Below, piece after piece: positions 21,567-33,200 of a stretch of 64,000 nucleotides of DNA. The notes beneath the pieces were generated by a model, which saw only the letters and a program-made list of their open reading frames with translations, did not search any database and was not told where the DNA came from. Position 1 is the stretch's first letter. Every line of letters starts with the position of its first letter. Source of the DNA: Phaseolus vulgaris (taxonomy: Eukaryota; Streptophyta; Magnoliopsida; Fabales; Fabaceae); the NCBI RefSeq assembly GCF_000499845.2, contig NC_023758.2:5050170-5114169 (forward strand). Reading direction: 5' to 3'. The position numbers were made by a program, and so were the translations under genes.

Positions 21567-23181
21567 TCCATTCCACCTCATCTGCTACTTTATAATTTCC
21601 CTCGTATTATTCTGTAAAAACTCTTGTATGTGTGCTTTTATCAAATACTTATTTCAATCACAAGGCTTGGATATTCTCTCCCCTGACTCCTTTTAAGCGC
21701 TTTAACCTTCTTTGCATGTTTAACTTTGTCGGATTTAACTTAACAATTTTGCAAATACGACTTTTGACGTAACTGCCTCGAGCCAATTCAAACTTAAGCA
21801 ATAATCACTTTAAACAACTTGTATTCTTAAGGCAACTAACCTTATCGCAAGAATACCCTTCGAACAACGAACTGTAACTCAATGATTGGCTCAAACAACG
21901 TCCCACTCGACCTGCTTTATCAAACAAGTCTTTCAACCTTCTCGCCGTCGTTTGAACTTTCCCCGATCGCCAAGAACTCTTGGTACCATCAGCCTTTCCT
22001 AGCTTCATGCTTTGGCAATCGTTTCTTTATCTGGGGTAGAAACGCCCTTTGGGATCTTCTCTTGCCCCCCTGAACTTCAGAGCAAAAAACCGGCTGACTA
22101 GGCGTTCTCTTCGAACCTACCTTAGCCACCTTTCAAGCTTCTTCCACCCTCTGCGCCATACCTGAACTCGTTTGAGACGAGAAGGATTTTATCTTGCCTA
22201 TGCTCGCACAGAAGCGAGAAGGTCTTTTAACTCGCCTGAACTCGCTCAACGGCGAGAAGGTCTTTATCTGGTCCTCAACTTGCCCAGGGTGTACATCTCC
22301 TCCCCCTGGATGCACTGAGGACCTTTTCTTTCTCTCGCTTGCACTCGCTCGACGGCGAGGAGGTCTTTAACTGGCCTTAGCTCGCACAACGGCGAGAAGG
22401 ACTTTATTTGGTGCCTCAACTTGCCCAGGGTGTACATCTCCTCCCCCCTGGATGCACTGAGGACCTTTCTCTTTCTCGCCTGCACCCGCTCGACGGCGAG
22501 GAGGTCTTTAACTTGCCTCTACATTGTCCCAGGAGTTACATCTTCTCGCTCCCAGAAACACGGAGGACTTTTACTCTTTCTCGCCTGCACCCGCTCGACG
22601 GCGAGGAGGTCTTTTAACTTGCCTCTACATTGCCCCAGGAGTTACATCTTCTCGCTCCCAGAAACACGGAGGACTTTTTCTCTTTCTCGCCTGCACTCGC
22701 TCAACGGCGAGGAGGACTTCATCTTGCCTCAAAACGCGCGAGGGCGTTGAGGTCTTTCATCTGGTGCCTCCGATCGTCGAAAGACGATGAGGACTTTAAA
22801 ACTTAACTGGTGCCTCCAATCGCCGAAAAACGATGAGGACTTAAAACTTAACTGGTGCCTCCAATCGCCGAAAAACGATGAGGACTTAAAACTTAACTGG
22901 TGCCTCTAGTCGCCGAAAAACGATGAGGACTTAAAACTTTTTAGAAAGCACGCAGTATATCTTTTCTTGCCTTAAATCATGTACAAATGACAAGGTCTTT
23001 CTTCAAAACTTTTGAAAATAGCACACAGGCAATCCGAAAACACCTTATACTTCGAAAACTCTTCTTTTATTGGGTGGCCTCATTAAAAACCCTCCTTAGG
23101 GAAAAAAGAGTGCCCCCTTGAAACTGTTTTAACAGAGACATTGTAATATAACATTTGTGTTTGTCTTTACTTACAAAGCTC
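21567..23181. repeat. E2 3' untranslated region with tandem and hairpin-forming repeats
   Basis: Lies between the 3' ends of the antisense gene and gag-pol, which converge here. From 22140 to 22760, units built on CTCGCTCGACGGCGAG (self-complementary arms CTCGC/GCGAG) alternate with GAGGTCTTTAACT and with TTGCCCAGGGTGTACATCTC. From 22765 to 22935, about four copies of a 45-bp unit contain TGGTGCCTCCAATCGCCG, AAAAACGATGAGGAC and TTAAAACTTAAC. CTCATTAAAAACCCTCC near 23080 is kept in E3. Variable tandem repeats at this position are known from plant Tat-type elements. Confidence 0.8.
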
Positions 23182-26121
23182 TTAACTATAGTACAACTTC
23201 AGGTGTGTGGCGTTCCAGGTGCGAGGAATCGCCCCTCCTTCCAGCGTCTCTAAGCGGTAGGCCCCGTTCCCGAGCGCCTCGGTTATTCTGAACGGTCCAG
23301 TCCACTTGGGTGATAGTTTATTCTCCATCTCGTACTGGTGGGCCTTCCTCATCACCAGATCGCCTTCTCTAAACTGCCTTGGCATCACCTTTGAGTTGTA
23401 TCTTCGCTCGATCCTCCTCTTCACCGCCTCAGCCTTCAGCCTCGCCTCTTCCCTGACTTCATCCAGCAGATCCAGGTTCAGCCTTCTCTCTTCATTCGAG
23501 TCTTCCTCTACAAAGTTCTGGAATCTCGGCGAGCTCTCCTGGATCTCCACCGGAATCATGGCGTCGCACCCATAGACCAAGCTAAACGGGGTCTCATGGG
23601 TTCCTGACTGCTCGGTGGTGTGGTACGCCCAGACTATGCGGGGCACCTCCTCAGCCCAACTTCCCTTGGCTTTCTCAAGCCTTCTCTTCAAACCTCTCAA
23701 CAACACCCGATTAGCTGATTCCACCTGGCCATTTTTTTGAGGGTGCTCGACGGATGCAAACACTTGTTGAATTCCAACCCCTTCGCAAAGCTTCTTCAAC
23801 AGGTGGCTCGCAAACTGCGTCCCATTATCTGACACTAGGCGTTTAGGCACTCCAAACCGGCACACAATGTTCTTCCACACAAAACCTTCGATCTTGTGTG
23901 CGGTGATCTGGGCCATTGGTTCTGCTTCAATCCACTTGGTGAAATACTCAATCGCCACCACCAAGTATTTCATCTGCCTGATCGCCAGCGGGAAAGGTCC
24001 CAGTATGTCGATTCCCCAAGTATGAAACGGCCAAGGGCTATAGATCGACTTCAACTCCTCGGGAGGTGCCTTGTGCCAATCGGCGTGCTGCTGGCATTGT
24101 TTGCAGCACTGGGCATACTTCTTGCAATCTTCTCTCATGGATGGCCAATAGTAGCCTGCACGGAGAGTCCTCGCGGCCAGAGCTCGACCCCCGACGTGGC
24201 TTCCACATATTCCTTCGTGGAGCTCTGCCATAATTCTCGTGCACTTCTCGCCGTGTATACATTCCAGGAGTGGGTGAGTGAACCCAAACCTGTACAGATC
24301 GCCATCAATCAATGTATACTTGCTGGAATTTTTCTTTACCTTCCTAGCTTCTGTTGGATCTAGCGGGAGGAGGCCATCTGCCAAGCACCGCTTGTACTGT
24401 GTTATCCAAGTGTCTGGCTCATGGGTGGCGCAGACCTGCATCATGTCCACCTTCTCTCCTCGACATGCTCTAATTCTCGGCGATCTCAGAGTTTCTTGCG
24501 TCAAAGACTTATGGCTTCTCGCTGCTCTCTCCGTCGACTTGCTTATCTGAAGGACCAGGTGATCTACTACAAATGTCCTCGGCGTCTTCAGAGTTTCTTG
24601 AATCACCGTCCTCTTCCTACCCCCCTTGCCTGAACTGGCGAGCTTAGCAAGCAAGTCAGCTCGGGCATTCTGTTCTCGGGGCACATGTACTACTTCAAAA
24701 GAGGCAAAGGAACTCTTCAATTCCTGCACATACGCCAAGTAAGCCGCCATTCGTGGATCTTTAGCCTGGAACTCGCCTGTTACTTGCCCTGTGACTAGCA
24801 GCGAGTCACTCTTAGCCATCAGCACCCTAGCTCCCATCTCCTTGGCCAGCAGAATCCCGGCGATTAGCGCCTCATACTCTGCTTGATTGTTGCTGGCTTT
24901 GAAGGCAAATCTCAACGATTGTTCGATCAGCACGCCGTTGGGTCCTTCCAATATGACTCCAGCACCGCTACCCTGCTGGTTCGACGATCCATCCACCGAG
25001 AGTACCCAACGGAAATCATCTCCTTCAACCTGCGTCGCCTCTGATGAGAGCTCGACCACAAAATCTGCAAAGATTTGCCCCTTGATCGGGCCTCGGGGCT
25101 CATATTTAATGTCAAATTCTGACAACTCCACTGCCCACTTCACCATTCTTCCCGCAACGTCAGGTTTCTTCAAGACCTTCTGGATGGGCAGGTCAGTCAT
25201 CACCAGTATTGTGAAGCTGTGGAAGTAGTGGCGCAACCTCCTCGCCGAAAACACCACAGCCAGCGCAGCCTTCTCCAGGGCCTGATATCTCGTTTCTGGG
25301 CCCTGCAACACCTTGCTCACAAAATAAATAGGCTTCTGAGCCTGATCTTGATCCTGGGCGAGCACCGCACTCACCGCCCTCTCAGTCACAGCGAAGTACA
25401 ACCTGAGAGGGATTCCCGCCAGCGGTTTGCACAGAACCGGCGGGCTCGCCAGATACTCCTTCAGCTTGACGAAAGCTTCCTCGCACTCTTTCGTCCAAAC
25501 GAACTTGTTATTGCGCCGCAGACACTGAAAATAGGGATGCCCCTTTTCTCCGCTAGCTGACACGAAGCGAGATAGGGCTGCCATCCGACCTGTCAGCTGC
25601 TGGACTTCTTTTACTGTAGCCGGGCTTCTCATCGCCAAAATGGCGGCACACTTGTCCGGGTTAGCTTCTATTCCTCTTTCAGTCAAGAGAAAACCCAAAA
25701 ATTTTCCAGCCTCCACGCCGGTAAAAACAGCCTTAACCGGAACCACGCTCGTGGGAATTGGCGTGTCGGTAATCGCCTGAACGAAAGGCATTGGGAACAC
25801 ACGAGGTGGCGTCGACGGTGCCACCTCTTCAGCAGAAGAACGTCCCTGCTGCTCCTGAAGAGCTCGACGCAGCTCCTCAGCTACCTTGCTGAGCTCCTTG
25901 TTCCTGGCGCGAGAGGCGACCAGGTCCTCATGTATCCTTGCCTGCTCTACGCGCGAGGCTTCCACGGTTGCCTGCAACAAGCGCATCATCTCTGCCATCT
26001 GCGCCATGGTCATGGCGGCGTCGCCTTCAGCAGCGACAGGAGCCACGGGACTGGAACGATTGCTTCTCATCTTTCTCATTAACTTCAGCGAACCACAGGA
26101 ATACAACGAACAACACTTCAA
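23182..26121 (-). CDS. E2 fused gag-N-terminus/RT-end/dual RNase H/integrase polyprotein (internal deletion)
   Basis: 979 codons with no stop; the probable initiator is the Met at 26070 (MRSNRSSP). Residues 1-137 are the gag N-terminal coiled coil up to VFTGVE. The sequence then jumps into RT at AGKFLGFLLTERG. RT connection and first RNase H 140-350; second (archaeal-type) RNase H about 374-500 with D in SVDGSS, E in NNQAEYEAL, D in KSDS and D in ARADLLA; integrase HHCC (H635, H642, C673, C676) and D705, D765, E801; C-terminal domain to 979. Protease and YVDD are missing. Relative to E3 exactly 2,556 bp (852 codons) are gone, between two copies of CCTCCACGCC. Confidence 0.92.
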   Translation of the reverse strand: MKCCSLYSCGSLKLMRKMRSNRSSPVAPVAAEGDAAMTMAQMAEMMRLLQATVEASRVEQARIHEDLVASRARNKELSKVAEELRRALQEQQGRSSAEEVAPSTPPRVFPMPFVQAITDTPIPTSVVPVKAVFTGVEAGKFLGFLLTERGIEANPDKCAAILAMRSPATVKEVQQLTGRMAALSRFVSASGEKGHPYFQCLRRNNKFVWTKECEEAFVKLKEYLASPPVLCKPLAGIPLRLYFAVTERAVSAVLAQDQDQAQKPIYFVSKVLQGPETRYQALEKAALAVVFSARRLRHYFHSFTILVMTDLPIQKVLKKPDVAGRMVKWAVELSEFDIKYEPRGPIKGQIFADFVVELSSEATQVEGDDFRWVLSVDGSSNQQGSGAGVILEGPNGVLIEQSLRFAFKASNNQAEYEALIAGILLAKEMGARVLMAKSDSLLVTGQVTGEFQAKDPRMAAYLAYVQELKSSFASFEVVHVPREQNARADLLAKLASSGKGGRKRTVIQETLKTPRTFVVDHLVLQISKSTERAARSHKSLTQETLRSPRIRACRGEKVDMMQVCATHEPDTWITQYKRCLADGLLPLDPTEARKVKKNSSKYTLIDGDLYRFGFTHPLLECIHGEKCTRIMAELHEGICGSHVGGRALAARTLRAGYYWPSMREDCKKYAQCCKQCQQHADWHKAPPEELKSIYSPWPFHTWGIDILGPFPLAIRQMKYLVVAIEYFTKWIEAEPMAQITAHKIEGFVWKNIVCRFGVPKRLVSDNGTQFASHLLKKLCEGVGIQQVFASVEHPQKNGQVESANRVLLRGLKRRLEKAKGSWAEEVPRIVWAYHTTEQSGTHETPFSLVYGCDAMIPVEIQESSPRFQNFVEEDSNEERRLNLDLLDEVREEARLKAEAVKRRIERRYNSKVMPRQFREGDLVMRKAHQYEMENKLSPKWTGPFRITEALGNGAYRLETLEGGAIPRTWNATHLKLYYS

Positions 26122-26438
26122 CCACGATCGAATCAGCGATCAATCGGAGAAAACTCAAGAAACTGCGCAAGAACTCAAGAACACCGTAAACCTTCGCAGA
26201 AAACCACAAAAGAACTCGAACTTCCACCAAACAGATTGCGCCCAAGCAACAAAAGACCTCACTCCATCGATTGAAAGCCAAACAAACGGTGCAAAACACA
26301 AACTCACCGAACGAAACTCAAAGAAACTGCGAACGACGGTTGCACCAGCAGAAAACCGCGCAGAAAACCTCGAAAACTTCCACGAACTCACGCTGTGGAT
26401 GGGAGCAAGTTTTACACGGCCCCACGGTGGGCGCCTGA
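26122..26438 (-). promoter_or_regulatory. E2 leader and primer-binding site
   Basis: About 300 bp between the 5' LTR and gag. The PBS core is at 26435-26418 on the minus strand, GGCGCCCACCGTGGGGCC, separated from the LTR end by TCA. The base before GGCGCC is A instead of the T seen in E1, so pairing at the tRNA CCA end is imperfect. The rest is A-rich on the plus strand and non-coding. Confidence 0.7.
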
Positions 26439-27232
26439 TGATCCTGCCTGTTGACCGGAGCGCTGGAGAATGCCTCGTCAAAGGATCGACGTGCGCACCG
26501 CTTCTCACCTCCGTTCCTCTTCGGGATCTATCTCAAGAACCTGCAAAGAAACGATACGGCGCCGCTGCGGCCGATCGCACTCCGACTCTCAAGTCAGTGA
26601 CGGTATCACCAAAAACTGATAGAACTAGAACCGTGCAAATCCTCTCACAAACAGCTCTGTCACTCGCAAGCGTAAAGTGTATGAACTGAACGTGCGTACC
26701 TCAGAAAATCTGTTAAGAACTCTTATATACCTGGTGGTTTTCTCTCTCCTGGCAGTTACAGACTTGGACACGTGGCTCGCATCCAACTGTACACGTGCCA
26801 TCATCTGGAGGCTCCCTGACTTGGCGCTGCTTCTACTCTCATTTTGGCTAAGTTACCTATGCATGGTACTGCCCAGTGCATAGCTAACTTAGGAGTGCGA
26901 TCTATACTGGAACTGGCGAGTTAGGGCCTTCATACACCTTCCCTGTGGTCTCGCCGGCCGCCTTCATAATCTGCTTCTCCTTCATCTTCGGCGATGTGCT
27001 TGTTCTGGCGATCTCCGACTGCTTGGTCGCCTGGGTCTTCATCTGGCGACTTGATCTTTAACCTGGCGATCGCCTATTCTGGTAAACTGGAAGTCGGAAC
27101 ACGCCAGCTTAGCAACCGGCGACTACGCGTGCCCCCCGACTTCTTTCTCTTCTTGCCAACCTGGCGCCTCGTCAACACGCCTACACTATAGTAGGATGCC
27201 ACGTCATCATACCCGACCATCGGGGCGGTACA
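26439..27232 (-). repeat. E2 5' LTR
   Basis: 794 bp, nearly identical to 17567-18360. The differences seen include GACTCTCAAG for GACGCTCAAG and CACTATAGTAGG for CACTGTAGCAGG. The TATA box is at 26729-26723 and would drive gag-pol. Confidence 0.95.
26723..26729 (-). promoter_or_regulatory. E2 5' LTR TATA box with upstream G-box cores
   Basis: TATATAA on the minus strand. Two CACGTG cores follow within about 70 bp on the upstream side (near 26769 and 26792). The arrangement is the same in E3 and the 53-kb fragment. Confidence 0.65.
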
Positions 27233-30200
27233 GATACCATCAGTGTTATTGGTGGGAATAATATTGATGGAACTATCACTGTTAATGGTGGGAATAATAC
27301 TGATGGAACCATTAGTCTTAATAGTGGGAATAATACAGATGCTACCAATAGTTTATTGGTGGCAGTAATACTGATGGCACCATCAGTGCTATTGGTGGCA
27401 GTAATACTGATGGCACTATCAGTGTTATTTGTGGCAAAAATACTGATGTTGCCATCATTGTTATTGGTTGGAATAATACTGATAGTACCATCAGAGTTAT
27501 TGGTTAAAATAATACTGATAGTACCATAAGAATTATTGGTGGAAATAAAACTGATGGTACCATCAGTGTTATTGGTGGCAATAATACTGCTGTTTCCATC
27601 AGTGTTATTGGTGGCAATAATACTGATGTTTCCATCAGTGTTATTGGTGGAAATAATACTGATGTTTCCATCAGTGTTATGGGTGGCAATAATACTGATG
27701 GTACCATCAGTGTTATTGGTGGGAATAATACTGATGGAAACTTCAGTGTTATTGGTGGGAATTATACTGATGGAACCATTAGTGTTATTGGTGGGAATAA
27801 TAGTGATGATACCATCAGTGTTATTGGTGGGAATAATATTGATTGAACCATCACCGTTAATGGTGGGAATAATACTGATGGAACCATCAGTTTTAATGGT
27901 GGGAATAATACTGATGCTACCAATAGTTTATTGGTGGCAGTAATATTGATGGCACCATCAGTGCTATTGGTGGCAGTAATACTGATGGCACCATCAGTGT
28001 TATTGGTGGCAAAAATACTGATGTTGCCATCAATGTTTTTGGTGGCAATAATACTGATGTTTCCATCAGTGTTATTGGTGGCAATAATACTGATGTTTCC
28101 TTCAGTGTTATGGGTGGCAATAATACTGAGGGTACCATCAGTGTTATTGGTGGGAATAATACTGATGGAACCTTCAGTGTTATTGGTGGGAATTATATTG
28201 ATGGAATCATTAGTGTTATTGGTGGGAATAATAGTGATGATACCATCAGTGTTATTGGTGGGAATAATACTGGTGGAACCATCACTGTTAATGGTGGGAA
28301 TAATACTGATGGAACCATCACCTTTAATGGTGGGAATAATACTGATCCTACCATCAGTTTATTGGTGGCAGTAATACTGATGGCGCCATCAGAGCTATTG
28401 GTGGCAGTAATACTGATGGCACCATCAGTGCTATTTGTGGAAATAATACTGATGGAACCATCAATATTATTGGTGGGAATAATACTGATGGTACCATCAG
28501 TGTTATTGGTTGCAATAATACTGATGGTACCATCAGTGTTATTGTTGGCAATAATACTGATGTTACCATAAGTGTTATTGGTGGTAATAATACTTATGGT
28601 ACCATCACTGTTATTGGCGGGAATAATACTGATGGTATTCAATGTTATTGGTGGGAATAATACTGATGGTACCATCAGTGTTATTGGTGGGAATAAGACT
28701 GATGTTATCCTGAGTGTTTTTGGTTGAAAGAAAACTGATTGTACCATCAGTGTTATTGGTGGGAATAATACTGATGGTACCATCTGTTATATTGGTGGGA
28801 ATAATACTGATGGTACCATCAATGTTGTTCGTGGCAATAAAACTAATAGTACGATTGGAGTTATTCGTGGCAATAATATTAATGCTACCATCATTGTTAT
28901 TAGTGGCAATAATACTAATGGTACCTTAACTGTTATTCGTGGGAATAATATTGATGGTACCATCAGTGTTATTAGTGGCAATAATACTGTTGGAACCATC
29001 AGTATTAATGATGGGAATAATACTGAGGGTAACATCAGTGCTATTGGTTGGAATAATAGTGATGGTACCATCAGTGTTATTTGTGGGAATAGTACTGATA
29101 GAACCATCAATGTTAAAGGTGAGAATAATACTGATGGTACCATTAGTGTTATTGGTGGCAATAATACTAATGATACCATCAGGGTTATGAGTGGCAATAA
29201 TACTGATGGTACCATTATTGTTATTGGTGGGAATTATACTGATGGAACCTTCAGTGTTATTGGTGGGAATAATACTGATGGGACCATTAGTGTTATTGGT
29301 GGGAATAATATTGATGCTACCATCAGTGTTATTGGTGGGAATAATACTGATGGAACCATCACTATTAATGGTGGGAATAATACTGATGGAACCATCCCTG
29401 TTAATGGTGGGAATAATACTGATGGTACCATGAGTGTTATTTGTGGCAATAATACTGATGATATCATCAATGTTATTGGTGGGAATAATACTGATGGTAT
29501 CATCAATGTTATTCGTGGCAATAATACGGATGGTACCATCAGTGTTATTGGTAGAAATAATACTGATGGAACCATCAGTGTTAATGGTGGGAATAATACT
29601 GATGGTACCATCTGTTATATTGGTGGGAATAATACTGATGATAGCATGAGTGTTATTTATGGGAATAATACTTTTGGTACCATCAGTGTTATTGGTGGGA
29701 ATAATACTAATGGTACTATCAGTGTTATTGGTTGCAATAATACTGATGGTACCATCAATGTTGATCGTGGCAATAATACTGAGGGTTCCATCAGTGTTAT
29801 GGGTGAAATAATACTGATGGTACCATCATTGCTATTGGTGGGAATTATACTGATGGAACCTTCAGTGTTATTGGTGGGAATAATACTGATGGAACCATTA
29901 GTGTTATTGGTGGGAATAATAGTTATGCAACCATCAGTGTTATTGGTGGGAATAATACTGATGGAACCATCAGTTTTAATGGTGGGAATAAATCTGATGC
30001 TACCAATAGTTTATTGGTGGCAGTAATACTGATGGCACCATCAGTGCTATTGGTGGCAGTAATACTGATGGCACCATCAGTGTTATTGGTGGCAAAAATA
30101 CTGATGTTGCCATCAGTGTTATTGGTGGCAATAATACTGATGTTTCCATCAGTGTTATTGGTGGCAATAATACTGATGTTTCGATCAGTGTTATGGGTGG

Positions 30201-33200
30201 CAATAATACTGATGCTACCATCAGTGTTATTGGTGGGAATAATACTGATGGAACCTTCAGTGTTATTGGTGGGAATTATACTGATGGAACCATTAGTGTT
30301 ATTGGTGGGAATAATAGTGATGATACCATCAGTGTTATTGGTGGGAATAATATTGATGGAACCATCACTGTTAATGGTGGGAATAGTACCTATGGAACCA
30401 TCACCTTTAATGGTGGGAATAATACTGATGCTACCAATAGTTTATTGGTGGCAGTAATACTGATGGCACCATCAGTGGTATTGGTGGCAGTAATACTGAT
30501 GGCACCATCAGTATTATTGGTGGCAAAAATACTGATGTTGCCATCAGTGTTATTGGTGGTAATAATACTGATGTTTCCATCAGTGTTATTGGTGGAAATA
30601 ATACTGATGTTTCGTTCAGTGTTATGGGTGGCAATAATACTGAGGGTACCATCAGTGTTATTGGTGGGAATAATACTGATGGAACCTTCAGTGTTATTGG
30701 TGGGAATCATACTGATGGAACCATTAGTGTTATTGGTGGGAATAATAGTGATGATACCATCAGTGTTATTGGTGGGAATAATACTGGTGGAACCATCACT
30801 GTTAATGGTGGGAATAATACTGATGGAACCATCACTTTTAATGGTGGGAATAATACTGATGCTACCATCAGTTTATTGGTGCTAGTAATACTGATGGCAC
30901 CATCAGAGCTATTGGTGGCAGTAATACTGATGGCACCATCAGTGCTATTGGTGGAAATAATACTGATGGAACCATCAATGTTAATGGTGGGAATAATACT
31001 GATTGTACCATCAATGTTATTGGTGGGAATAATATTTTTGGTACCATCAGTGTTATTGGTGGGAATAATACTAATGGTACTATCAGTGTTATTGGTTGCA
31101 ATAATACTGATGGTACCATCAATGTTGTTCGTGGCAATAATACTGAGGGTTCCATCAGTGTTATGGGTGAAATAATACTGATGGTACCATCATTGCTATT
31201 GGTGCGAATTATACTGATGGAACCTTCAGTGTTATTGGTGGGAATAATACTGATGGAACCATTAGTGTTATTGGTGGGAATAATAGTTATGCAACCATCA
31301 GTGTTATTGGTGGGAATAATACTGATGGAACCATCAGTTTTAATGGTGGGAATAAATCTGATGCTACCAATAGTTTATTGGTGGCAGTAATACTGATGGC
31401 ACCATCAGTGCTATTGGTGGCAGTAATACTGATGGCACCATCAGTGTTATTGGTGGCAAAAATACTGATGTTGCCATCAGTGTTATTGGTGGCAATAATA
31501 CTGATGTTTCGATCAGTGTTATGGGTGGCAATAATACTGATGCTACCATCAGTGTTATTGGTGGGAATAATACTGATGGAACCTTCAGTGTTATTGGTGG
31601 GAATTATACTGATGGAACCATTAGTGTTATTGGTGGGAATAATAGTGATGATACCATCAGTGTTATTGGTGGGAATAATATTGATGGAACCATCACTGTT
31701 AATGGTGGGAATAGTACCTATGGAACCATCACCTTTAATGGTGGGAATAATACTGATGCTACCAATAGTTTATTGGTGGCAGTAATACTGATGGCACCAT
31801 CAGTGGTATTGGTGGCAGTAATACTGATGGCACCATCAGTATTATTGGTGGCAAAAATACTGATGTTGCCATCAGTGTTATTGGTGGTAATAATACTGAT
31901 GTTTCCATCAGTGTTATTGGTGGAAATAATACTGATGTTTCGTTCAGTGTTATGGGTGGCAATAATACTGAGGGTACCATCAGTGTTATTGGTGGGAATA
32001 ATACTGATGGAACCTTCAGTGTTATTGGTGGGAATCATACTGATGGAACCATTAGTGTTATTGGTGGGAATAATAGTGATGATACCATCAGTGTTATTGG
32101 TGGGAATAATACTGGTGGAACCATCACTGTTAATGGTGGGAATAATACTGATGGAACCATCACTTTTAATGGTGGGAATAATACTGATGCTACCATCAGT
32201 TTATTGGTGCTAGTAATACTGATGGCACCATCAGAGCTATTGGTGGCAGTAATACTGATGGCACCATCAGTGCTATTGGTGGAAATAATACTGATGGAAC
32301 CATCAATGTTAATGGTGGGAATAATACTGATTGTACCATCAATGTTATTGGTGGGAATAATATTTATTGTACCATTAGTGTTATTGGTGGGAATAATACT
32401 GATGGTACCATCAGTGTTATTGGTGGCAATAATACTGATGTTACCATAATTGTTATTGGTGGTAATAATACTTATGGTACCATCACTGTTATTGGCGGGA
32501 ATAATACTGATGGTAGTCAATGTTATTGGTGGGAATAATACTGATGGTACCATCAGTGTTATTGGTGGGAATAAGACTGATGTTATCCTGAGTGTTATTG
32601 GTGGAAAGAAAACTGATTGTACCATCAGTGTTATTGGAGGGAATAATACTGATGGTACCATCTGTTATATTGGTGGCAATAATACTGATGATAGCATGAG
32701 TGTTATTTATGGGAATAATACTTATGGTACCATCAGTGTTATTGGTGGGAATAATACTAATGGTACTATCAGTGTTATTGGTTGCAATAATACTGATGGT
32801 ACCATCAATGTTGTTCGTGGCAATAAAACTAATAGTACGATTGGAGTTATTCGTGGCAATAATATTAATGCTACCATCACTGTTATTAGTGGCAATAATA
32901 CTAATGGTACCTTCACTGTTATTCGTGGGAATAATATTGATGGTACTATCAGTGTTATTAGTGGCAATAATACTGTTGGAACCATCAGTATTAATGATGG
33001 GAATAATACTGAGGGTAACATCAGTGCTATTGGTTGGAATAATAGTGATGGTACCATCAGTGTTATTTGTGGGAATAGTACTGATAGAACCATCAATGTT
33101 AAAGGTGAGAATAATACTGATGGTACCATTAGTGTTATTGGTGGCAATAATACTAATGATACCATCAGTGTTATGAGTGGCAATAATACTGATGGTACCA

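Larger units (their letters stand above)
17567..27232 (-). mobile_element. E2: young, internally deleted Tat-lineage retrotransposon inserted in the 36-bp array
   Basis: Both LTRs are 794 bp (17567-18360, 26439-27232), with ends TGATCC...GGTACA on the plus strand. Exact 5-bp target duplication GATAC at 17562-17566 and 27233-27237. The LTRs differ at about five positions by eye (over 99% identity). Gag-pol runs on the minus strand (26121-23182) and a spliced antisense gene on the plus strand (18958-21566). Joining the flanks restores an unbroken 36-bp repeat. Compared with E3 it lacks 2,556 bp covering most of gag, protease and the RT fingers/palm, so it is non-autonomous. Confidence 0.95.

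Noticed and set aside
26155..26508. ORFs in LTR/leader sequence (also 17805-18011, 26677-26883, 37327-37578, 48720-48971)
   Set aside because: They repeat with every LTR copy, lie in non-coding U3/U5 or leader sequence, and have no recognisable domain.
17567..27232. E2 and E3 as one duplicated segment
   Set aside because: They have different target duplications (GATAC, GTACC), different LTR sequence and different internal lesions, so they are independent insertions.
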